Shown piece after piece: positions 24,701 to 35,000 of a stretch of DNA of 64,000 bases. Numbering within the stretch: the first letter of the stretch is position 1; each line of letters starts with the position of its first letter. Under the pieces are notes generated by a model. The model was not told the DNA's origin. It worked only from the letters and a program-made list of their open reading frames with translations, and ran no database searches. The position numbers were made by a program, and so were the translations under genes. The stretch is from Nematostella vectensis (taxonomy: Eukaryota; Cnidaria; Anthozoa; Actiniaria; Edwardsiidae): positions 17,382,953 to 17,446,952 of the forward strand of contig NC_064036.1 in NCBI RefSeq assembly GCF_932526225.1, written 5' to 3'.

Positions 24701-26580
24701 CCTTTAGCCACGATAGCGACAAAATATAATACGGTTTATTGTCTATTTAGCGGCGGAAACAGGATAGAGTGGATTCGGGACCGACATCTACATATAATTG
24801 ACCTCCATTAAAGTGGACATCTACATATAATTGACCTCCAATAAAGTGGACATCTACATATAATTGACCTCCATTAAGTGAACACTCCATCTAACGACAT
24901 CTAATAAAGCGGACATCACCATACAACGGACACTTTCCAAAGTCATATGGTGTCCGTTTTATGGAGTTTCCTTTGAATGTTTGTCATGTATTTACCAAGT
25001 TCATGGATGATGGTTCCCTTGTGCCAACAACCACTGGAAAGAGACAGATACTGTTTCCCGCCTTTACGACCCACGTGCGAGCGACACCTGCGCGGAATCA
25101 AGCGGAGCATTTTCTTATCAAAAAGGACGAGTTTTACCTTTGTGCGATAGAACTGAGAACTGAGTTGCTCATAGTTTACATTTACCCGCCTCTGTCCTTG
25201 ATGTAGACGTAATCGTTGTCATTTGCAGTTTTCTTTCTGAAGCGAATACACGTGTACTTCTCGTAATCGGAAATGGCCTGAGTAAGCTTTTCCATAGCCC
25301 GACTGCTCCTTTCTAAAAGAAAAACAACAAATCATCATTTGTTTCCCAGAAAAGATCCTCCTCACGGAATCACGAATGGCCCAGCGCGTCAGCGTATGGC
25401 ATGTTAGCGCGTCAGCGTGTTAGCGCGTCAGTGTGTTAGCGCGTCATCATGTTAGCGCGTCAACGTGTTAGCGCGTTAGCATGTTAGCGCGTCAGCGTGT
25501 TAGCGCGTCAGCGTGCTAGCGCGTCAGCGTGTTAGCGCGTCAGCGTGTTAGCGCGTCAGCGTGTTAGCGCGTCAGCGTGTTAGCGTGTCAGCGAATGGGG
25601 CCTCTCACCTCTGCTGAAACGGGTTCGATTCCCGGTCGAGACATGGATAGTATCTTTTTGTTTCCCGACCTTTGGTTTGACTTGTTGAACGTATTTGAGC
25701 TTACTAGATGGATGGGCTGTTCTTAATGCGTATTAGGATTTTAAATGTAAGAGTGTCAAGTATTTGGGATGCTCTAAAACACATTTAATGGAGCTGGTCA
25801 TTCCAGGGGGTGAATGATGAGGCTTTTTTTTGCCGCTTTCGGGGTGGAGATTCCGTAGCTTCTATGACTGGGGGGAGGGGATGGGAAGGGAGTATGGTCT
25901 TTTCTGCATGTATTCATACATGAATGTATACATAAATCTAATATTTTGACGAACTTTACCGAAGCGAGGGTCCAACTCGTAGACGACCACCCCTCCGGGC
26001 CACAGCTTTTGGGTTATGGAACCACGAGCCCCCTCAACTGCGGCCCTCTGCTCATCGGTGAGGACTATGTCACCCTCAAACAGACTCGGGTCCTCTACAA
26101 GGTAATCAGTGCATCGATCAGAATGGAATCAAGTTCTGCAATAAGCTTATTAAAACTCCTGTCTTTCGCCATCCGAATTTTGATACACTGTCTTTTCTTA
26201 TTTGTAGATTTTGTCTTCTTTTGGTCTTTTATTGTCATTTTGAGCTAAAGCATCATATCAGGCAATTTTCCTAACAAACCTAAATCTAATTCAATATCTA
26301 AAAAACAGGGGATATGTTTTCTTCTAACCGTCATTTCATACTGCAACCTTTACCTCGTCTAAAACAGTTGCAGTATTTTATTTTTTGTTATAACCTTTTG
26401 TGTGTATGTGTTTTATCATCGTGCCCTTAGCCCACAATATTGGTTTTTAAGTTGTCCAGCCTATGTCTGCTTTCCTCAAAATGACATAGTTTATGGGGCG
26501 AAGCTATAAATATATTTACCATCTTCGTTGGCGAGCGCCACAGAAAATAACAGCACAGAGACCAACCACCAAGACGCCAT
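18732..26580 (-). CDS. Secreted astacin-MAM-trypsin double protease, 15 exons
   Basis: Exons: 26580-26520, 26094-25960, 25312-25186, 25087-24996, 24483-24400, 24034-23892, 23703-23628, 23519-23397, 23150-23019, 22370-22132, 21851-21773, 21656-21633, 21457-21265, 19744-19595 and 19125-18732. Every border is GT-AG and every phase matches, giving 683 residues. Order: signal peptide [17 protein letters not shown]; astacin propeptide with the FEGDI aspartate switch (Asp29); astacin domain with [12 protein letters not shown] (His136, Glu137, His140, His146), spanning an intron, and Met-turn SIMHY (Met193, Tyr195), ending NLLYKC; Thr/Pro/Val linker (about 240-280); MAM domain (281-430); a 24-base micro-exon linker; S1 domain with activation site R448/IVGG, His490 (TATHC), Asp539 (NDIALL), Ser633 (GDSGGP) and Asp627 at the 189 position, which predicts cleavage after Lys/Arg. 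Both catalytic sets are complete. It probably acts in digestion or extracellular processing; a venom role is possible but unproven. Confidence 0.9.
19290..19515. repeat. Dispersed G/C-tract element with three internal tandem units
   Basis: A unit of about 68 bp, AAGGAAATGACCAGTAGGGG followed by a C run and AATATTT, is repeated three times. It ends with TTCTTAATGTTTCTATACTG and a CTGCTACGGCCCTG terminus. It lies in the last intron of the protease gene. Related copies occur at 38838-38960, 39868-39970 and 58590-58735. Confidence 0.6.
19745..20860. repeat. 73-bp minisatellite in a protease-gene intron, unit contains the splice acceptor
   Basis: There are about 15 copies of a 73-bp unit (for example, CCTAGG at 19817 and again at 19890). 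Read on the gene's strand, each unit holds a copy of the acceptor of exon 14 with its upstream context, GTCACGTGAGTCCTAG then GCTCG. The true acceptor (CACGTGTGTCCTAG then GCTCGGAG) is the last unit of the array. Variation between copies is a few bases. Confidence 0.9.
22710..23045. repeat. 32-bp tandem array in a protease-gene intron, unit contains the splice donor
   Basis: About ten units of 32 bp occur, with GGACGTGTCC at 22742, 22806, 22838, 22870 and 22902 and the variant GGACATGTCC at 22774. On the gene's strand the unit reads TCGGACACGTCCAAAAGAG then GTGAGG or GTAAAG. It aligns without gaps to the end of the first MAM exon and its GTAAGA donor at 23018/23019, with 19 of 25 exon-side bases identical. 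Confidence 0.85.
24785..24960. repeat. Short tandem array, about 34-bp units, in the intron between astacin exons 4 and 5
   Basis: Three clear copies of CATCTACATATAATTGACCT with a CCATTAAAGTGGA spacer are followed by diverged CATCTAA and GGACATCACCATA units. No relation to the neighbouring splice sites was found. Confidence 0.65.
25383..25600. repeat. 16-bp tandem array in the intron between astacin exons 2 and 3
   Basis: About 13 copies of GTTAGCGCGTCAGCGT. On the gene's strand each unit contains GCTAAC, which resembles a branch-point consensus. The array sits about 70-290 bases upstream of the exon 3 acceptor. It is followed at 25621-25645 by a perfect polymerase III B-box-like sequence (GGTTCGATTCC), perhaps a SINE remnant. 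Confidence 0.8.
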
Positions 26581-29244
26581 ATTGATCGACTCGTAAATGA
26601 TTCTTTCGGCAACCAGCTTACAATTTTATAACACCGTACATACAGGCATATTTTAACAGCCTTGCAGCTATGTTTGCTGGAGAGCCCTGGCCACGTTGTT
26701 TGTCATCACACAGAGTGCGCATAGGACTCTTAGGACCCGTAATTCAAATGACTATATTTGGAGGGGGGACGTTTGGGGGCGGGGGGGGTATTACAGCAAT
26801 ACCGCACAACATTTTCGAAAATGCCGCAATACTGCAGAAAAAAATCGGAAATGTCGCATACCACACAGAAGGACGAGGTTTTAAGAGCATGCGCGACAAC
26901 CCAACATTTCCCGGGTTTCCCGCTAGATCATCCTATACTACGGGCAAACCCCGCGCACCGCAGGACTAATTAACACCGCAATATTTTAATTTTTTTACCG
27001 CAATAGGAAGAGAATTGAGAGAGATAGTTAGCTCCAGACTTCTTGGGGTACGCACAAAGCAGGCCGCATGTTGTTGTACAGTTTTATATGTTTACACAGC
27101 GGGACACCAGCTTTTTTGCTCAGCTTTACGAATAGCGCGTGGCTCGAAAATCCTGTTAAGCATGCGTAAGAACCCCGGGGGGGGGAGGGGGGGGGGGAGG
27201 GGGTCTTCACATGTCGACCAGATAGGGATGCTCGTTATTATTATTTATTTATTTATTATTTTATCTGTATGGGCTTTTCTATTAGATAATGGTATTTTAG
27301 GAGTTCACAGCAAGAGGAGCTACGAGTCAGCGTATTTGAAAATACTCCCGACTTCGGTAAAATAAAACACCTCGTCAGCGGCATTTTTAGGGTAGAAATT
27401 TCTTGTGTTCAGATATTTTTTTGTGCATTTTTCGAATTTCCTGTCGAGTATCCCTATCGCTTTTACTATAAAGAACCCCCCGCTCAGGAAAGCACACTAT
27501 CCTTTGAAAAATGCCCGGAAAGCGCACGATGCCCGACAAAGCGCCGCTTTCCGCTCGAAGTATATCCAATTTATTTCTCAATATTTACATATAAAAGTAT
27601 TTGAATATAAAAGTATTTCAACTGAAAAATAAACGTTCTTATTAAAAAAAGAGTTCGTATGGTGTAAAGATACTAGGTTTTGTTGTCTTATATAGACATT
27701 TCTAGTTTCCTTAACTACAAATAATATTATCTCAACTAGGCTAAGACTTTAAGACGGCATGTGAATAACACATGGGAATGTGAAGAGAGTGCAGTATGGG
27801 TATGAGTATATAAGGGGAGACATAGCGTGCTAGAGTCACTCTAGCCAGCTCCTCTGTTTAAGCCATATTGACTTTTGCTATTTTTTTATGTGTTTTTTTT
27901 TCTTTTTTTAAACTTTTTCTTCGGCTCTTAAGCCCCGAGAGCACGCAATGCTGAGCATTGGTTCGGGGAACACGGTCCAGAGTTTTTTTCCCAAAGGGTT
28001 TTTATCTCTGGTTTACGTGTCCGGCTCAGTATTAACTTCTTGTAATTATAAATGAGGTGATTATAATATTTCACCTTTTCAGATTGTAATTGTATTGGAA
28101 ACTCAGCAGTGTTTACTGCTTGTCAGATTGTTTTGCATTGTAATGTTCATTCAGAAGTGATTACTGCTAGCTGGGCGCTGGTTACATATCCAAAATAAAC
28201 AGGAGTTCTCCTGAACTGTGTTTGTTGTAAAGTGTTATGAAATGGAGGCAAAATCTGGTGATTTCGACATTTTAATAGGTAGGCTGTGCTTTGGTAACCA
28301 CAAATATTGGGTAGCCTGTGGAGTTCATTACAATAATAGAATGCCTTTTCTAGAAGATCTGTTTGCCATGTTTTCCTGTTTTGCATCTATTGTAATTATT
28401 TCTCGGTAGGAGATTGTTATAATTAAGGTCTGTTATCAGGTTTGACATTATTGACATTGGTGATGTTTGTAAATGAACATTGTTTTTTGGAAGTATCCAA
28501 ATAACAAAGGTAAACAAACACAAAAGAGAAGTCATTTATAATACAGTTAGTTGTTATACACTAAAGTGTGATTTACCCGTTCATCGACAACAATATAAGA
28601 TACTCTAATGCATGTATTTAATAAAAGCAATATTCTTTCTTTTATTCAAACTTTAATAAAACACAACTTATCTCTAAAAAATTTAAAAATATACGGTAAT
28701 TTTCTTTTCACTTTTTGCACTATTTTGATTTTGGAGCACTTTTTGGGTGTTTTTGGGAGCACTTTTCTGGTTTTTTGGGAGCACTATCTGGAAACGCCTA
28801 CTTTAAATACAAAATCGATGCAAACTTTAAAAACCTCTTCTTTGCAGTAGTCTCACTAAGGACCGCTCTGTTCTATAAATTTCTGTATATCTCTTAACCC
28901 TTAGCGAAAAAATAAGCTCGTTGTTTGTCTTGATGTCGCCTGAGCTCAAACTCAGAAAGCGGACTACTCCTGTAATCACCCATATTCTAGCGGCCACACC
29001 AAGACGACAAAGGTAATATTTGTCACGCATGAAGGGGAGGTATCTCTTAGATGAAAAGAAAATGGGCCTGTGTTAAACCATACGTAATTTTTCATTATTC
29101 GAAGCACATTTTAGGGAGCCCCCTACCATGCACTAATGCACATGTAATAATGCACTATGCTAGTCCATGGGCAAAAAGCCAAAATTTTCGAATTTAGTCT
29201 CATCTCGGGGGACTAAGGCTATCATGCATTTTTGTAAACCTCAT
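26581..29244. other. Gene-poor interval with a possible solo-LTR-like segment
   Basis: No gene is supported. At 26758-27005 there is a G-run-containing segment rich in ACCGCAATA-like words. At about 27740-28180 a TATA-box-like GTATATAAGG (27807) is followed by a long T-rich stretch, an AAGCCCCGAGAGCACG block and TTACTGCTAGCTGGGCGCTG. This arrangement could be an old LTR, but I could not define its ends. At 28700-28800, TTTTGGGAGCAC recurs in a short imperfect repeat. Confidence 0.3.
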
Positions 29245-31993
29245 TTATTCTACTTCATTATTATCTATGATAGCCGTGCTGAAAACGATTATTATCATTT
29301 GCGCAAAGACTGCTCGATCTGCTTTCAGCGTTATCTCTTTGGCTGTCATGTTTTGGATCTTGATTTTCTTGTTCATATGGGTAAAGGTTTTTAACTTTGC
29401 CTTAGTCAGGGTATCGTGGAACTTGACTATTGGTATGTTTGCCTCCAACCTCTCTTGGCTAAATTTCCGGAAGGCCTTTTCGCCGACATCTTTAGCAGAC
29501 ATAAGATCCCTTTTTACTTTTTCAGATGCCAATTTACCCGTTGACAAACACAGAAGATCTTCTCCTGGACTCTTAAACGGGTTCAACCAGCCTCCAAACG
29601 TGGCAAGCAGCGATGAACGTCAGCTTCATCTCGAAGTATCCTGCTCTGCTGAAGGTCAGTATGCTGAGAACTTGAATCGCTCTGCAGATGAAGGATCTCT
29701 TTAAGGTTTCGTAAGAACATGCTTCTGTATTCCGCAATGAGGTAATACTTGCTTACCGCTTTTGGCTTCAGGCTAAACCCTTTAGTGCCACCTGGTGTTT
29801 GGGTGTCCTTGTTTACCATCTCTTCACATGCTTGGTCTACTGGTATCTTCCCAAAAGGATTCCCCTCTCCGACTTGTACAGAAAATCCACCAGACTTCAA
29901 GTATCTCAGCACGTCGGGGTGGTCTAATTCGAGGTGCGACATTTCTGACGGATACGATGAGAGGTATCTTGCATAGTTGACGTTATCATAGGCGAAACAC
30001 CAAGGGATCATATCTCTTATGGCTGTCAGATGTAAGGCCCAGTCACTTTCTCTTGAAGATCGAACCAGCGCCAGGAGAATCTCGGCAAGGTCAAGGTAAC
30101 TCATCCAGAACGCCGACAGTTATCCGTTATCCGTTATCGTTGCGAAGGAAAAGAGTGTATCTATCGAAAAGTTCTGCAACCTCGTGAAACGCTGGATCGC
30201 TCATTCGTTTGTTAAACTCAGACTCGCAGACATTATCGTGCAAGCTCTTCATCCCTGCTAGTGCTTTGTCTACAACGGCTTTCTTCTCTTTGCCTATCCA
30301 CTCTATAAAGCCCTCCCATGCCTGTCTCATCAGAGCTTCATACACAAGCTTATGCATACGTACAGCCCGATTGTACCTCCGTCCTTCCATGACCCCAGTT
30401 ACTGATCCTTCTGCGAGAATTTGCGATTCAACGCACAGGTCAGTCAGTCCAGCGTCTTGGAATCGTTTGCCAAAAATCCCTAGTAATGTACAGATCGTAT
30501 GAAATGCTCCCATTCTCAGAACTATGTCCTGGAACTTTACTTTGTTCTTCCATTTGATCTCAATTGCCTTCGCATAAAGGGCTTGATCAAAGACAGCTAC
30601 AATAGTGTTAAGATGGAGGGCGTCCTTGATCTTAAGCGACTGGCAAAGGACCTCATGCACTGTTGACATATTTGTTACTGGTGCATCTATTGTCGGTAAT
30701 TAGCCCACGTTATCCTTGGAGACCTCTTCTTTGTCGCGGACCAAGATGTTGAAGCCGGTCCAACCGCTCATGGTCTGATTTGCAGCGGCATGAAGGCGCA
30801 CCAAAACCCACAGCAGGTCCTTTTTATGGCATTTGCTCTGAGATCTGAGGACGTTACTTCAACATACGTCCTGGGAGGTGGTCCACAACGTTCTCCTGCG
30901 TTATATAATGGAGGTTCCTCAGTCGGCATTACATCAATACTCCGTCTCTTTGACTTTTCGATGGGCTGTGCTGGAGGCAAATGAGGGCCGAAATGGCGAG
31001 CCTGGACCGCTATCCCATTTACACGAAGCAAAGTTCCCTGTCCTGAAAGAGTCTCCTCTAGGCGGTCGATGTTATCCCATGCCAAGGTGGTACTTGTCCA
31101 GGGTTCGAAATCATATTCTCTGGCGTCGCGGCTAGCTTTTGAAGGCAGAGTGCGGTATTTAATTCTTCTATCTGAGAATATGAAATTCCATGACCACATC
31201 GATTTAATATCTGAATCAATTCGATGTTGTTCGTCAGGGACTTGACGGCATATGGGAGAAGTATGTGCTTCGGGGTCTTGATTCTGCCACAGGTCGTACC
31301 GTATAGCAAGTCCTGTCCAAAGGAATTTACAAGGTGGTCAACCCTTTGTGAAGAGGCTGTGGGATCTGTTTGGCCGGTGAGTAACATGAATAGAAATGCC
31401 TTCACATTTTCGGGGATCTGGATGGACTCTAAAGACAAATCTGACTGATTTTGAGGCCATACCATGCTGCTCTCGGTGGAACGAATGGTGTGGCGCAGAT
31501 CTAAAGCGACACGACTTATAACTTCAGCTGAGCCATCTTTGCTGGCAAGCTCCTGGCGTTCTGACAGTTTCACGAATTCCTTTGCTAGTTGAACCCGAGA
31601 TAGCGTCTCTGGTATAACGAACAAGCGTTTGTTGTCAAGAAGATCTTCAAACTGTAAAAGTGACTGGTATTCGTTTTCAAGTTTCCTTCGATGATTGCGT
31701 TTAGTGCTTTCTCTCACCTCCTGTGCTCCCGGCTCCTTCATCAGCGAAACAAACTTCTCTGTAATATCCGTAAACCTGACGATGCTCGGGGTTTCTAATA
31801 TGTGGGACCTGATGTAGTCAAACAGCTTTTCATAAGCTTTGGACTCAATAGCAGAATGTTTGTCTTCAGTTGTTTCATCGATTACATCACCAGGCTTACT
31901 CGGACGGGTGTAATCTCTTCGGCAAGTAGTATGATAATGACCTTCTGCGGCGAAAAGCTCACGGGAGAGAATAGCTAAAATTGCCTGGCCCAT
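29245..31993 (-). pseudogene. Degenerate copy of a repeated invertebrate protein family, probably transposon-derived
   Basis: Five successive minus-strand frames (31993-31058, 31199-30768, 30669-30127, 30104-29583, 29586-29245) together read like one protein. Segments are ISYSQIEELNTALCLQKLA, LAWDNIDRLEETLSGQGT, TLLGIFGKRFQDAGL, CFAYDNVNYARYL, NPFGKIPVDQACEEMVNKDT and LLCLSTGKLASEKVKRDL. I recall this order from many uncharacterised, multi-copy invertebrate proteins; that link is from memory. Breaks: a frameshift near 31090, another near an A run at about 30820, a TAA at about 30702, a 7-base triplication with a stop at about 30124-30145, and a frameshift near 29600. The 5' end is missing. 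It ends 85 bases from the F-box start codon, in divergent orientation. Confidence 0.65.
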
Positions 31994-32077
31994 GGACTAT
32001 GCGATTCGCTGGGTGCGAGGCGCAAGAATGTGACGTCATTTTAGTGCCGCGTTACACAATTGAACAGCTAAGTCAAG

Positions 32078-35000
32078 ATGGCGGCCATTGCAAAACAAAA
32101 CATTGGCATTGAAAGCGACCTGTTTTCAAGCCTTAGCTCAGAAGTCCTAAGTATAATACTCTCATATCTGCCAGCTAAGACTCTCCTTAATCTCAGCGAA
32201 ACATGTAGACGATTCAAAGAACTTTGTTTTGAATGTGACACTCTGTGGAAAGACCTTTGCAAGGTTCGTCGTGTTGTCATATTTGTTTTGATTCTTGCGT
32301 TGTGACGTCTGGCCTCGCTGCAGCATTCTGCTATCAAATTCGCACTTTGTATTTTATGCAATTTGTTTCTAAGTACCGAAAAACATGTATTGATGTGTAC
32401 AGATCATTGCTAGCTTGTCTTTATAGATTTTTTTTTCGGCTAGATTTATCGCCATTGTTTTGGGTAGCGTGCAAGATGGAAAAGATAGTAGTTTGCATGT
32501 TTTGATGCTTAGGTTGTTTAAGTATTCAGATCATTACACAGAGGCTTGTTATCCACATTTTTGAATGTAAATGTGTGCATTTCTATATAGCAAAAGTATT
32601 GAGGGTGGGTGATGTCATACAGTACATCCATGCCTAAGAAAATAACCCACCCACCCCGATACAAGTTACACTGTGTGAAGAGACAAGACCTTTGGGTTAA
32701 AAGAAGAAAAAAATCAGTAAATTTTCAAATTTCTAAGGGAAAGTTTATTTATTATCCCGAGGGAGAGGGAGGGGGTCAGAATACTGTGGGGGGACTCGAA
32801 AAATTTTCGAGATCTAAAGGCTGGGGAGGCATCGAAAGTGTATGGATTTTAAAAAGAGGGGTCACTGATTTCTTTGGGTGTTGTCTGTTTAATATAATTT
32901 GACCAAGTGTCAAATCAGACTTCTTAGTTCAATGAGTTTCGGTTTTGTGGCAGTTATTTGGCATGCACAATCCAGGAGTCCAGGATATGTATTAAGCCAC
33001 GTGTTATCTATGCAATGCAAACCTATATACACCCTATATACATTTTTTTTCATGGTTTCTGCTATATGATATTTATAAATTGCTTATGTTCCATATTTAA
33101 AATTAATAACAAAACTTTCTACTGATTTGCTATTTGCTGTCTTCATCTCTCTCTCTTTCTAATCTTTCTCTTGCCTCGCTTTTCTTGCAAGCAGAAGAAT
33201 GAACAGCCTCTTTGCATCATTTATATCATAGACCTTTATCAGGTTGACAACCTGGATTTAATCTCACCTTTGAGAAATTGAGTGCCTTCGCCTTTTCTGA
33301 ATTAATGTTTTCAGCAGTTTTCAGCATCACGTGACCTCCGGCCCAGTAAGATCTGGGACTTTGGCTGTTGGATAACGCAGCAGCGCTGGACCGAAGTATT
33401 TGACAAACAGCTGGTCTCTGAAAAATTCCAGGCATTTTCGGATGTTTTGTATATGGCTGTCGATAAGTATCTCCCTCTCAGGAAGATATCGATCTGCAGT
33501 AGTGATAAACCGTGGGTATCCAATAAGCTCAAGTACCTTGTTTCCAAACGCCAAAAGGCATTACATCAATTTGGAAATGACTCACCGCAATTCAAAATGT
33601 ACAGAAACTCTGTTCAGGAAGAGTGCAAAAAAAGCAAAGCCTCTTACTATAAGACCAAAGTCGCCAATACCAAGAATACCAATGTGAAAAGGTGGTGGAA
33701 AGAAGTCAAGGGTCTATCTGGGGACAGCGGGTCTTCACGTGACTGGTCTCAACAGATGTTGTGTGACGACATTCCAACAACCTCTGACCTAGCTACTAGA
33801 TTTAACAATTTTCTTGGTAGTTTAACTGCGCACTTTGAACCACTCCCGCCTCAAGCACCTGGGACATTTTACCAGGTCCCTGATGATCTGTTGATCGATA
33901 ATAGGCGTGCGTACCAGGCCCTCCGTCAGGTGAAAACCAACAAGTCATCTGGTCCTGATCCAATTCCAGCTAGGATCTGGAACACCTTTGCAATCGAACT
34001 CGCTCCTGTGGTTTGCGATCTATACAATGCGTCGCTCATTCAAGGATACGTCCCTGCTCCACTAAAGCAGTCTGAGATCTCGCCCATCCCCAAGTGCCCC
34101 CGCCCTAAAGTAGTCGAAGATGACCTACGGCCGATCGCCTTGACATCACAACTCGCCAAAGTACTGGAAGGGTTTACGCTTCAGCCACTATTCCATCAAG
34201 TGCTACATCAACTGGACTGGTTACAGTTTGCAGTCGCTGGGAAGTCTACTACTGAAGCGCTGGTCTATTTGATGCACATAATTTTCGAGGCTCTCGACAA
34301 AGGGGACTGCTGGGTCAGACTGTTTTTTTCTGACTTCAGTAAAGGCTTTGATTTAGTGGACCATAACGTTCTAATAGCAGAAATGAGACACCTAGGTGTC
34401 CATGAATGTATCATTCGATGGGTGTCGTCATTTGTATCCAACAGGAGTCAGTATGTTAAGATAAGGGATTCACGCTCCCATGTAATATCACCTAAGGGAG
34501 GAATCCCACAGGGCACCAGGCTAGCTCCGTTACTATTTGCAATATTGGTGAATAGGTTAGCGCGCGACTGGCAGTATCGCATCAAGTATGTAGATTTGAT
34601 ATGTATGTAGTCTCACCTTTGAGAAATTGAGTGCCTTCACCTTTTCTGAATTAATGTTTTCAGCAAATTCTTTCCCCTCTGCCTTCTTACCAGCTTGCAG
34701 CTAATCTCTTGCTCACGTTTCTTTGTCATTGTCATTGTCATTTGCGTTCCTTCCTTTCTTCAGTTTTCTGGAGGGCGGGCGGGCGGACCAAAAATATTGG
34801 GAAAGCATAAAGGGGGGCATGGAAAATTTTGTTCCTCCTGAAAGGGGGGCAGCTAATTTTATCCATTACTTTTATCACAATCCTCACAACCCCCCCCCCC
34901 TTTCCCCCACCTCGGGATAATAAATGAACTTTCCCTAAGAAAGAACCTTAGCAGAATTAGCAGACAAGTTCAAGGAACCTCACTTCTCCTTATTTAATTG

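Noticed and set aside
25383..25600. CRISPR-like array
   Set aside because: Units are 16 bp with no unique spacers, in a eukaryotic intron. It is a minisatellite.
25621..25645. Possible tRNA T-arm (GGTTCGATTCC)
   Set aside because: No matching A-box or acceptor stem at the right distance. At most a SINE remnant.
27807..27816. TATA box of a hidden gene
   Set aside because: No coding exon follows in either frame for over 1 kb. More compatible with a decayed LTR.
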